Source: CAYXDO01 sp964463485 (lineage in GTDB: Bacteria; Myxococcota; Kuafuiibacteriia; Kuafuiibacteriales; Kuafuiibacteriaceae). From it: a DNA stretch of 46,050 nt. The stretch's first letter is position 1, and the number at the start of each line of letters is the position of its first letter. Location: contig CAYXDO010000083.1 in NCBI GenBank assembly GCA_964463485.1, positions 1-46,050 on the forward strand, given 5' to 3'. The translations under genes were made by a program, and so were the position numbers. Below are positions 28,101-35,715 of this stretch, in pieces. The notes under the pieces were generated by a model that was not told where the DNA came from, did no database searches, and was given only the letters and a program-made list of their open reading frames with translations.

Positions 28101-31100
28101 GACATGTCGAGCACGCGCTTGTGCTCGGTGATCGCACGCTCGACGTCCTCGAGCTCGAGCTCGTAGATCTCGGCCACCCTGCGCTGAAGATCGAGGGTCA
28201 GACCGGGCTCGGAGAGCTGATCGATCTCGTCCAGGTAAAAGCCCGCGAGGTCTTCGTAGAGGCGGTTGTCTACGGCGAGCCTCTCGACACGCGCTCGCGC
28301 CTCACCGCTCTTCGGAGCTTCGTGGAGCGCTCGACACGCGTAATGAAACGCGCGCTCGACCTTGCCCAGCTTGGCCTCGAAGACCTCGGCGATCCGCGCG
28401 AGCAGCGTCTGACGAGCCTCCGGCTCGCGCGAACCCTCGAGCAGGATCTCGAGGGCCTGGATGTGCTCGGCGAAGGCGCCGCGGTCCAGGTAGAAAGGCG
28501 CGAGCACCTCGGCCGCGCGCTGGCGCACGGAGCTCGTGCTCTTGGTGAGCTGGGCGAGCTGGCGAACCGCGCCCGGATGGCCCGGAACCGCATTCAACGC
28601 CTTGGCAAATGCCTCCACCGCGCCTTCGTCGTCGTCCAACGCGGTGAGCCGGGTCGTGCCTAGTCTCAGTAGGAGTTGCGCGCGTCTCGCGGGATCTTCT
28701 TCGAGCCCGAATCGCGACTCGAGGGCCTGGGCGAGCTCGTCGGGACGGTTCGCTCGCTCGGACAACGAGATGATCGAGTCGAGCGCGCCCTTCTGCAGCG
28801 GATCGAGCGCGAGGCGCTCGCGATGTGCGGCGAGCGCTGCGTCGATGTCATCGAGCTCGGTCTCGAGGATCCGCGCGATCTCGGCGGTGGTGCTCTGCCG
28901 AACGGACTCCTCGAGCTCCAACAAGTTGAGCTTGGCGCGCAGCGCCTTGACGAGCCCTTGCGCGTCTCCGAGCCGCCGACAGATGCGCTCGAGCGCCGCG
29001 ATCACGTCGACGTCGTCGGGCTTCGAGAGGTGCACGGCTTCGTAGTGAGGGAGCGCCTGGCGGGGACGACCGAGATCCTTGTCGAAGAGCTCGGCCACAC
29101 GCCGCTCGACCTCGAGGATCGACTTGCGATCATCGATCAGCGGCAGGACCTGCTCGTAGAGGTCCGCGAGCTCCTCCTTGGAGTCGGCGGGGCCGGCCAA
29201 CGCCTCGAGGCGAGCGCCGAGCTCCGGATCTCCCGGCAGGTCTTGGTACACACGCGCGAGGGCCATGAAGCCCATCTCTGGGCGATTGATCTCCTCGTAT
29301 AACTTCGCCACCTCGAGCGTGAGCGACTTGCGCTTCTCCGGATCGGCCTCCGCGGCGAGACGAGCTTCTTTGCCCGCGACGAGGCGCATGCGATTGCCGC
29401 GCGTCCGGATGTGAGGTTCGACGAGCTCCGCGGCGCGGGCGGCGAGCTGCGGGTTCTTGTTCTTCGCGGGATCGACGAGGGCGTCGAGCAGGTCGATCGC
29501 GCGGCTGCGGACCGTGTCGGGAACATTTTGACCTCCAACGACATCGGCGAGGACGTCGATTCCCGCTCGCACGTCTTGGAGCTTCTCGATCCGAATTCGC
29601 CCGAGCCGCAGCGCGATCTCGGATCGATCGCGGAGCCCTGGCGCGTCAGTCGGTGCCTCTTCGGCGTCCGCGCGCGCGAGGCACTCGACGAAGACTCGAG
29701 CGAGCTCCTCGTAAGCGCCTTCGCTGGCGTAGAGATCTTCGAGCCGATCGAGCGCTCTGGCGTCGCGAGGCGAGAGCTCGACCATGCGCTCGTAGAGCTC
29801 CATGGCTCGGTTGCGACCTTGTTTGGACGCTTCGGCTTCTTTGGCCGCGTCGCGAAGGAACTGGAGCTTCTGGGGGACGTCAGACGCGGCTTCAGAAGCT
29901 CGAACGAGCGCCGAAACGACGACCTCGCCCCCCTGTACGTCGCGCCCGAGCTTCACGACCGCGCGAAGCGCCTCGTTGTCGTCAGCCCTCTCCTCCAATA
30001 CGCGGAGCCAAGCGTTGAGCGCGCCCGACTTGAGCTTGGGCGAAGTCTCTACGTATTTGGACAAGGCTCGCGTGGCCGCGAGTCGCTCCGGCGTACCTCG
30101 CGCCAGCGAGTCCGCGTGATCTTCGAGCAGGCCGACGAGCTCCTCCTCACCGCCGGTGCGCTTGGCCAAGCGCCTCAGAGCGTCGAGCAGCCCCTCCTCG
30201 AGGGGCGCCTCTCGGAACGCGCGCGCCGCGGTGTGGAACGCGCGATCGAGCTGACCCATCTGCTCGAACAGCTCGCGCAGCGAGACCAATCGAGCCACGC
30301 GGTCCTTCGGATCATCGGCGGTCTCCGCGAGCCGCTCGAGCGCCCGCGCGAGGCCTTGGTTGTCGCGAATCTTTCGATAGACAGGTTCCAACGCGAGCGC
30401 GGCCCTGCGCCCCAAGGGGCTGTCGAGGAAGGCCTCGAGCCCGCTCCTCGTACCTTCGTGGTTCGGATCGAGCTGCAAGATCGCTGCGAGCGCGTCCAAC
30501 ATCTCGCGCGGCTGCTCGAGCTCCGATCGCAAGGTCGCGAGCTTGAGCAGCACGTCGACCTTCGCCTTCGGATCATTCGTCGCTTGGGCGCGCGCCTCGT
30601 AGAGGCGAGCGAGCGCATCTCGCTTCTCGGATTTCTCGAGCAGACGCTCGTACCGCGTCAGCAGCTCGGCGCTCGTAGGAGCGATCTCGAGGGCCGCCGC
30701 TACCGCGTCCGCTGCCCTGTCGTGGTCTTCGGCGACCTCCTCGTAGATGTCCGCAGCCTTTTCGAAGAAGGCCAGCTTCTGATTCGCATCGGGCTCGACG
30801 CGACCGCGTCGAAGCAGAACCGCCGCGAGAGCCTCCGGATCGTCGCCGCCCACGTACAAGCGCTCGAGCGCGGACAGCGCCTCGACGTCTTCGCCCGCGA
30901 GCTCGAGGACGCGGCTCCACGCCGCGATCGCGCGATCTGGAGCAGCCGCGGCGTCGAACGCTCGGGCCAGCTCGCGGAGCAGCTCCGGGTCTTCCGGAGA
31001 CGCGGCCAGGGCAGTCCCGAGCGCCCGCGCGAGGTCCGACCAACGATTCGACAGGCGACCGGACTCGAGCACCAACGCCCGAAGATCGCGGTCCGTCGGA

Positions 31101-34100
31101 CGGAGCGCCAACGCGGACACCGACGCGTCGAACGCGCGCGAAGGATCATGCAGCTCGTTGGCATAGAGCTTGATGATTCGAAGCTCCAGCGCCCGACGAG
31201 AGACTTCGTCGAGCCCGGAGGAGATCTGAGCCTCGAGGGATCTCGCGAGCTCGAGGGGCTGCTGCTGACGAAGGTGAAACGGTTCGAGCAACGCGCCGAC
31301 CTCGGCTCGCAGACTCTCGACCGAGTACAACGCGGCGAGGGACGTCGCGATGTCACCGTCGTTCGGCATCTTACGAAAGGCCCGTCGATACCGGTCGAAC
31401 GCACGCGCTGGATCGTTGAGGCGCGCTCGCAAGACATCGCCGGATCGAAGATCCAGCCGAGCCTGGACGAGCTGATCGCGGCTGGCCATGCGAAGGCGAT
31501 CGATCACGTCGAGGGCCTCGGCGAACCGGCCCTCCTGCTCGAGGACTCGCGCGAGCTCGTCGAGCAACGCCGGCTCGTCGGGATCGTTCGAGAGTCCAAG
31601 CTCCAAGGCTTCGCGAGCCCCCGCGGGGTCGCTCACACGCTGCCGCAGACGAGACAAGCGCAGGGCGAGGTTCGTGCGCGACGGCGGGTCATTGGCCTTT
31701 GCCAGCCGATCGAGCAAGAACCGATCGAGCGACTTCGCGCGCGCCTCGTCCTTGAACAGGCGCTCGATCGCTGCCGTCGCGCCGGGCGAAAGGGGATCGT
31801 CAGAGAGCGCTTCGAGGTGGCGCTCCACCGCTTCGTCGACGCGGTCAGCTCGCTCGAGCTCCGTCGCGAGCGCCTCGAGCAGGCGCGCCCGGCCCTTGCC
31901 GCGCGGCGCGGTGGGGAGGACCTGGTAGAGTAGCTCGAGCGCGTGCGTCGGGCCCTCCTTGGCCGCGGCCTCGAGAAACCGGCGAAGCGCCTCGATGTCG
32001 TTTGGGTTCAAAGGAATCCGGAGCGCCTCGATCTCGAGGAGCGCCCTCGAGTCCGCGAGCTCGGAGGCCAGGAGCGATGCGCGCGTAAGGATCTCGGCGC
32101 GCGTGGCGAGATCTCCTTCGGATCGAGCGAGTGAACGCAGCATCGCGAGCCGTCGGCTCGGATCGCGATCGCCCAGCGAGCGCTCCAGAAAAGCAGCAGC
32201 CTTCGGGCCGATCTCGCCGCGATTTGCCAACGCCTCGAGCTCCGCGGCGGCCACGCCGTCGTCTGGCTTCACCAAGAGGATGTCGGCGTAGATGTCCGAG
32301 GCTTCTCGGCTCTGCCCGAGCTTCGTCTCCAACGTTCTGGCGAGGCGAAGCTCCGCGTCGCGACGCTGATCGGGCGCCGACGCCAAGACCAGACGTTCGA
32401 GTGCGTTCTTGAGATCAGCCCATGCCTCGCGACGCTCGAGCACGTCAGCCAAAGCGGCAAGAGAGGCGACATCGGAAGGTTGAGCTTCGATCATGCGTTC
32501 GAGGATCTCCGTGGCGCGCGGCAGATCTCCGAGCTCTACGTTGAGCTGAGCGATCTGCCGCAAGAGCGGTGACTTCTGACCTGGGCTCGCGCGCTCGAGC
32601 TGGAGCTCGAGGCCGAGGACGCGAGCCGACGGGTCGGAGCTCGTCGCCACGAGCTCCGCGACGACCTTGGCGAGCTCGGAGCTATCCGGGGCAGCCGAGT
32701 GCCCTCGGCGACAAGCCGAGAGCGCGTCTTTGAAACGGCCCTGCTGCAAACAAACACGCGCTACGGCCACCCACTCGTCGGCGGCTCGGGATCCCTCGAG
32801 CAGGGCCGCCCGCGCAGCGCGCACCTCGATCGCGGCCAGAGGGACGGCCAGGAGCGCCTGGGCCTCCGGTCCATTGGGGTCGAGCCTGACGACGTCGAGC
32901 GAGGCCCGCTCGGCCTCCTTCGAACCCGCAGCCATTCGCGCGCGATCGCGAAGCAACCCGAGGCGCGCGTCGAAGCTCGGCGCGTTCTCCGCGAGGATCG
33001 CCATCGATCGCAGCTGCCCGAGCGTGTCGTTTTGATCCGCGTAGAGCGCAAAGAGCGCCGACGCCGCGTCGAAATCGCTCGGCTGAAGCTCGAGCGCGGC
33101 CTCGAAGCTGCGACGCGCCCGATCGAGGTCCCCGAGTCGCTCCAGGGACACCCTTCCCAGCTCCGCGAGCGCGTCCGCCTTGGCGCGTGGGTCGAGCGCG
33201 TGCGCGACATACGCCTCGAGCACGGCGGCCTGCTCCTCGTGCGCGGCCCGGGACTCGAGCAGCGCGCTGAGCTCGGCGGCCGCGAAACGATGGCCCGGAG
33301 CGACCTCCAGCGCGGCACGATAGGAGGCCATGGACGACTCCACGTCCTCGACGGCCGCAAAGCGCGCGGCACGAAGGAGTAACGCGGCCTGGACGGAAGG
33401 CTCCGCGGTGAGATTCGTGAAGGACCACAGCGAAGCGACGTGCGCGGCCAGCGAAGGCGCAGCCCGAGCGACCAGGGACAGCGCGGGCACGAACCCCGGA
33501 GCCAACGTCAACGCGTGCTCGACGAGCGAGTCACCCGCACCTCGGTCTCCAAACGCGTAGTGGAGCTCCGCAGCGCGCACCGACGCCAGCGCCTGCTCCT
33601 CCGGCGAGCCCTCCGTCGCGAGGTGGTCGGCGAGGCGCTCGGTCCAACGCTCGGGGAGCTCCGCCGCGACGGGTAGCCACGCCTCGGCTTGCTCGTCACC
33701 GAACGCTCGCGAGATCTCGAAACACTGCACCGCATCGCTCAGCGAGAGCGGGTGGTCCAACAGCCGCACACCCAAGTCGCGGTAGGCCGCGCCGAGCTCG
33801 GCGTAGGCTTCCTGCTGCTCCTCGGTGACCGGCGGCGAGTGACCAAAACGAGCCTCTCGCTCGACGTCCAGGATCTGCCGAGCCTCGACGAGCCGCGCCT
33901 GGTCGATCAGGATCTCGTAGGCCCGACGAAGCACGTCCGTTCGAGTCGGAGCCCCCTGAAAGGCAAACCGCAACGCCTCGATCGCGCGATCGATCTCGCC
34001 CACCCGGCACGCCAAATCAGCAAGGTCGAGCGCGAGCTCCGGACGCTCGTCGCCCGGAGCTCCCTCGATCGCTCGCTCGAGGAGGTCGAGCGCCTGCTCG

Positions 34101-34522
34101 ACTCTCCCGCGCGCAACACACACACGGGCGTAGACATCGAGCGCGGCCACGAGGTCGGGCTCGCTCGACAGAATCGCCCGTAGCCGGCGCTCCGCGAGCG
34201 TGAGGTCTCCCCCACGCTCCAGCTCGAGCAACGCGGAGCGCAACATCCAGGTCCGGCCCAGCTCGGCCGTCGGCGCGCGTTCGATCGCGACGCCGTACGA
34301 CAGCGCCAGATCGGCGAAGCGCTTGGCGCGCCCGAGCGCTTCCTCCACCTGGGCGAAAGCGTCGGGGTCGAGCGCGCCGCTCGTCGTGATCGCGAAGGCC
34401 AGACGGTCGTAAGCCTGAGATGCCCACGTCGCCGAGCTCTCGGAGACGCCCAAAGGGGAGTCCTGGCCCATGCTGGCGGGACCATAGCCAGATTCGAAGC
34501 TCACGTCGACCTGCGCGCCCAA
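22133..34522 (-). CDS. gltI: Giant TPR-repeat protein, AgmK/GltI-like
   Basis: A 4129-residue cytoplasmic protein, among the largest in a typical bacterial genome. Nearly the whole chain is helical repeats of about 100 residues made of TPR-like pairs, with recurring phrases such as ALERLY, LLRRLAEIY and AIxAYRRVLELDP. The last ~370 residues leave the pattern (from about KLYELYHRLDRR) and form a distinct helical C-terminal domain. No signal peptide or membrane segment. Size, repeat type and position beside a GltJ-like gene match M. xanthus GltI/AgmK of the gliding machinery; the match is by architecture and neighbourhood only. The TTG at 34522 is the furthest start; an ATG at 34471 is equally possible. 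It starts 12 bases after the RiPP kinase gene. Confidence 0.85.
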   Translation of the reverse strand: MGAQVDVSFESGYGPASMGQDSPLGVSESSATWASQAYDRLAFAITTSGALDPDAFAQVEEALGRAKRFADLALSYGVAIERAPTAELGRTWMLRSALLELERGGDLTLAERRLRAILSSEPDLVAALDVYARVCVARGRVEQALDLLERAIEGAPGDERPELALDLADLACRVGEIDRAIEALRFAFQGAPTRTDVLRRAYEILIDQARLVEARQILDVEREARFGHSPPVTEEQQEAYAELGAAYRDLGVRLLDHPLSLSDAVQCFEISRAFGDEQAEAWLPVAAELPERWTERLADHLATEGSPEEQALASVRAAELHYAFGDRGAGDSLVEHALTLAPGFVPALSLVARAAPSLAAHVASLWSFTNLTAEPSVQAALLLRAARFAAVEDVESSMASYRAALEVAPGHRFAAAELSALLESRAAHEEQAAVLEAYVAHALDPRAKADALAELGRVSLERLGDLDRARRSFEAALELQPSDFDAASALFALYADQNDTLGQLRSMAILAENAPSFDARLGLLRDRARMAAGSKEAERASLDVVRLDPNGPEAQALLAVPLAAIEVRAARAALLEGSRAADEWVAVARVCLQQGRFKDALSACRRGHSAAPDSSELAKVVAELVATSSDPSARVLGLELQLERASPGQKSPLLRQIAQLNVELGDLPRATEILERMIEAQPSDVASLAALADVLERREAWADLKNALERLVLASAPDQRRDAELRLARTLETKLGQSREASDIYADILLVKPDDGVAAAELEALANRGEIGPKAAAFLERSLGDRDPSRRLAMLRSLARSEGDLATRAEILTRASLLASELADSRALLEIEALRIPLNPNDIEALRRFLEAAAKEGPTHALELLYQVLPTAPRGKGRARLLEALATELERADRVDEAVERHLEALSDDPLSPGATAAIERLFKDEARAKSLDRFLLDRLAKANDPPSRTNLALRLSRLRQRVSDPAGAREALELGLSNDPDEPALLDELARVLEQEGRFAEALDVIDRLRMASRDQLVQARLDLRSGDVLRARLNDPARAFDRYRRAFRKMPNDGDIATSLAALYSVESLRAEVGALLEPFHLRQQQPLELARSLEAQISSGLDEVSRRALELRIIKLYANELHDPSRAFDASVSALALRPTDRDLRALVLESGRLSNRWSDLARALGTALAASPEDPELLRELARAFDAAAAPDRAIAAWSRVLELAGEDVEALSALERLYVGGDDPEALAAVLLRRGRVEPDANQKLAFFEKAADIYEEVAEDHDRAADAVAAALEIAPTSAELLTRYERLLEKSEKRDALARLYEARAQATNDPKAKVDVLLKLATLRSELEQPREMLDALAAILQLDPNHEGTRSGLEAFLDSPLGRRAALALEPVYRKIRDNQGLARALERLAETADDPKDRVARLVSLRELFEQMGQLDRAFHTAARAFREAPLEEGLLDALRRLAKRTGGEEELVGLLEDHADSLARGTPERLAATRALSKYVETSPKLKSGALNAWLRVLEERADDNEALRAVVKLGRDVQGGEVVVSALVRASEAASDVPQKLQFLRDAAKEAEASKQGRNRAMELYERMVELSPRDARALDRLEDLYASEGAYEELARVFVECLARADAEEAPTDAPGLRDRSEIALRLGRIRIEKLQDVRAGIDVLADVVGGQNVPDTVRSRAIDLLDALVDPAKNKNPQLAARAAELVEPHIRTRGNRMRLVAGKEARLAAEADPEKRKSLTLEVAKLYEEINRPEMGFMALARVYQDLPGDPELGARLEALAGPADSKEELADLYEQVLPLIDDRKSILEVERRVAELFDKDLGRPRQALPHYEAVHLSKPDDVDVIAALERICRRLGDAQGLVKALRAKLNLLELEESVRQSTTAEIARILETELDDIDAALAAHRERLALDPLQKGALDSIISLSERANRPDELAQALESRFGLEEDPARRAQLLLRLGTTRLTALDDDEGAVEAFAKALNAVPGHPGAVRQLAQLTKSTSSVRQRAAEVLAPFYLDRGAFAEHIQALEILLEGSREPEARQTLLARIAEVFEAKLGKVERAFHYACRALHEAPKSGEARARVERLAVDNRLYEDLAGFYLDEIDQLSEPGLTLDLQRRVAEIYELELEDVERAITEHKRVLDMSPGDSDSLAALERLYDKAGEYASLAEIYRRQVAQTDDVEFRVDRMKRLADVQSSRLDDSAGAIGTLRRLLEFAPDDREALESLAVLLEEAQRHGDLADLLDRVVTLRVREGLPADEHLLRLARLRMDELGDRLGGLAVVRRILDVIPDHEATRDFLRERIEDALAEDEARAALEMADVLVEALARARDFASLLEILRIKVQIVADPVTRLGTKREIARILRSELKQPDRAFEALTQVLKDAPELLDVREDLVELGREILQSERVVEVFEAVRGRLQTDDRVALDITIARLIETEVGDKGKAVNAWQRVLEERPMEPEAAEALDRLNSSLGRWSALADIIERRIEIADDDRELKASLVVRLARVWDERLSEPEEAIRWYEQARAIRPDDLLVLRSLARLFDDADPRTLGVLEDLVERTDDAKERVAASLRLAKLHRAAGTRERAILLLEAVAAAEPAHRDAILGLEQLYDEVGRYQDLAKLLERQLEATRDEREVTRLQRQLGLVRGTRLGEVDEAVRAWRQVLRKNPTDVDALDAMRAIYQSAERWEDLIAILKKLIPLQTDTRGVKRIRFEMAETFLRHLNRREEAIEASKRVLDVEPHEMADLVRLEELFLAADAYPDAIKVMTLRVQRTEDPGQRIEVLFSIADLYERKIQRRGGAAQAYEKILELDPREERAYKALTVLYESASEFRKLVNIHGQRLELSEDPDERRKLLFTIIDLQEKKLGQKELAFPAACRAFAETNGDPAAQAIAERLAEETEGWEILADVYEEQVDQLALERSIELRRRLAEIYSDKLSDKSKAERHLDLVLSSKPDDRDAGVRLERLLSESERWDDVVELKLDRIARLETIDEKKAELQSIAAIEERKVKELSAAIATWRRILALDADDPRPLEELVRLLTKAEEWGPLIEIHERRKDRLENAGAKVPIQLEIAKVYLERLNLREDAIEAYREVLNFQPVHAEALGKLEELFIEEDRYGELLEVYEQQSGFATAKNDTIRLLTRAAEIREEKYRDLDAAASTLERILEIDPNHIPTLEALERVDLAAGVWRRLVDTYRHHLGLTSDPKKSVELHLAMADVYGPEKLDDPRQEEKARLAALRVDDRSLSALHGLGELYERANSWFSALEMIQKEAAIIGKVPAAVDLHFRAGRIHEERLSDPESARTSFQRALEIDSGHDESLAALIGIFKGEEAWDQVLRLQVQRAEFTKDKEAKANQYTDAAETANERLGRGVEAVRLFERALEAKPEHLPALRSLSELYFVAESWPKAEKLIELLVGKLENEDDREDLCRQWYRLAFISEKLGAEDRALERYQKSYEIDRTYLPTLEGLAAALIRAERWQKAQEVFQLILSHHRESLTDTEVVDLNFQLGDIAMRLEELDRARRFFDRALDLDPHHIPTLRSFSRLCERAGDWEEAYETRIRLLDFLPDDEKFEELVAQAELCRGPIDDQYRAIDAYAEARRLRPNDRNVLRALATLYGQTGQHERGADSLTAYLRLIESGQEKRDAFVELATISERDLGDTKRAVEALNSALDIDFRHIDAFSRIESILAKERKWGTLEVNYRRMLERLPKDPSQKGARVALWKALGELYRKKLDNPDGAKTAYQVVLKLDPEQHDTALTLAEMLSAKPETLGEAIEIYHQLYDATHSPLPPRKLYELYHRLDRRDRVLCSIGALILLRAADESEIDAYRRLLKKVPGAPVRSLNDQLWRTRVFHPYCRNAIADVLKIIYRGATHLFEGPQRDRALNRKKERLDLAAGGKKTDLLYFNMYKQLADALASGDVDHYLRVASEEPPRLLPGRVPVLFAGENSAIFGDVPARQILWTLGRQLACLRPELAPIRSLTPEHVVACVEGAIRIYVKEGSRVQLDVKENLIQAWSRELLKMEKPYIDALRDPVLRCVKQRDMEKVSNYVKGVEHTASRVGLLMCGDVRIADKALEDTSDIIVEVSHRRRLTHLKNFLLSEDHFALREHIGLVVPPKSTRADVRE

Positions 34523-34534
34523 AGCGCAAAACCG

Positions 34535-35467
34535 TCAGGCGGGACCCGAAATATCTCGCTCCAACAGCTCTCGCACCTCGTCCAACGCTCCCAGACGACG
34601 CGGATACCGGAGCGCCCGGACGGGCACCTGCTTCACCAAGCCCCCTACGTACTGGTGGTGTCGCGCCAACAGCCGAGGCGCGAAAAGGCGAGCTGCGACC
34701 GTCTGAGCGACCAACAACCGGTGAGCTGCGCCCGCCGACATCGGCGCAACCGACACATCGAGCGCGGAGTCAAGTCCATAGATGCACGCAAGTCTTGCGG
34801 ATCCGCCGGCGATCGCGCTCGCAGCCGCCGATCGATCGAGCTTGAGCTGCGGGTAACGCGGGCTGACGTGCGTGGCGCCGAGGATCGGACTCACGTCGTC
34901 GGTGAGCCGCGTCCACCCCGCGTGGCGCGACAACTCGGCCGCCAGCGTGGACTTGCCAGCCCCCGACGGCCCGACGAACAGCACCGCAGCAGCACCGAAG
35001 ACGGCGCAGCTCGCATGAAAGGAGAACCTGCCGAGCTCCGCCATCGCTACGAGCAGCGAAGGACCAAGCAACGCGACGCGAGCCGCCGCGAGATCCTGAT
35101 CCGGACTGAGGCCCGGCGCCCAATCGATCCGGGATCCATCGATCGCTATGTCGATCCCAGGCGCGCTCTCCACCTCGATGCGGTAGCCGAACGGACCGCA
35201 GCGCGCGCTCACCCGACGCTCGGCGCCGAGCACATGGCCGACACCTTCGAACAAGACACGGTCGACAAACCTGTCCGGAAGGATCTGCGTTGGTTGGTAA
35301 TCGTGGAGGAATCGGCCAAGCATCGGCTGAAGCTCGTCGAGCTTGACAGCACTCACGATTCGAAGCCCCGCGATTTCATACACCGCGGGCTTCGAACAGA
35401 TCATCGGCCCTACCGCCACCGAGACCGACGCCTCGGTGGTGGGTTCGTCGAGCAGTCGTGCGTCCAA
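34535..35467 (-). CDS. HPr kinase/phosphorylase-like protein of a lasso-type RiPP set
   Basis: A protein of up to 310 residues. The C-terminal half is HprK-like: FHASCAVF (His151), Walker A GPSGAGKST (166-174), and the acidic LTDDVSP. HprK-like kinases of this kind occur in many lasso-peptide clusters, and some phosphorylate the precursor peptide; whether this one does is inference. The N-terminal half (to about 120) has no motif I recognise and no obvious RRE. The frame begins at a TTG (35467) without Shine-Dalgarno; an ATG at 35404 with a weak AGGG upstream is a good alternative. It follows the precursor by 20 bases and precedes the giant TPR gene by 12. Confidence 0.8.
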   Translation of the reverse strand: MDARLLDEPTTEASVSVAVGPMICSKPAVYEIAGLRIVSAVKLDELQPMLGRFLHDYQPTQILPDRFVDRVLFEGVGHVLGAERRVSARCGPFGYRIEVESAPGIDIAIDGSRIDWAPGLSPDQDLAAARVALLGPSLLVAMAELGRFSFHASCAVFGAAAVLFVGPSGAGKSTLAAELSRHAGWTRLTDDVSPILGATHVSPRYPQLKLDRSAAASAIAGGSARLACIYGLDSALDVSVAPMSAGAAHRLLVAQTVAARLFAPRLLARHHQYVGGLVKQVPVRALRYPRRLGALDEVRELLERDISGPA

Positions 35468-35487
35468 AGAAGGGACGCGGCCAGGGT

Positions 35488-35685
35488 TCAGGGCGTTAGT
35501 CCGGGAGGGAACTCAGTCCCAGGCGTTCCACTGTCACCGATTCCGGGTGATCCGCCCAGGGTGATGTCCCGGAGTTCACCGTGCTTTTCGAGTCGTGGTG
35601 CGCTCCAGCGCTCCAACCGCGCGCGATCAGTGGCTTCTGCGCGCGTTCCCTCGCCCGATCCGCTCAGTGCCGTCTTCTCCGTCAT
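35488..35685 (-). CDS. Lasso-type RiPP precursor peptide
   Basis: A 65-residue peptide. The leader ends in a recognisable lasso recognition pattern: Trp27, Pro30, Leu32, Gly36 and the penultimate Thr42 (WSAPRLEKHG...DITL), where Trp takes the place of the usual Tyr. Cleavage after Leu43 would give a 22-residue core starting GGSPGIGD; Gly1 and Asp8 are correctly placed for an 8-residue macrolactam ring. The rest of the core is rich in Gly, Pro and Thr and ends LTP. The ATG at 35685 has AGGAG 8 bases upstream; an in-frame GTG at 35703 would add six residues. It sits between the cyclase and the kinase genes. Confidence 0.85.
   Translation of the reverse strand: MTEKTALSGSGEGTRAEATDRARLERWSAPRLEKHGELRDITLGGSPGIGDSGTPGTEFPPGLTP
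35491..35556 (-). other. Predicted lasso core region of the precursor
   Basis: Residues 44-65 of the precursor. The predicted ring closes between Gly1 (residue 44) and Asp8 (residue 51); Ser9 to Pro22 would form the loop and tail. Cleavage one residue later would leave a Gly1-Asp7 ring. The cleavage site is inferred from the Thr at position -2 of the leader. Confidence 0.6.
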
Positions 35686-35715
35686 CCTCGAGTCTCCTCT
35701 CACCGCGGGGCCACA

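Noticed and set aside
29411..31933. 840-residue plus-strand frame
   Set aside because: Shadow of the TPR gene caused by high GC and biased codons; no start signal or family features.
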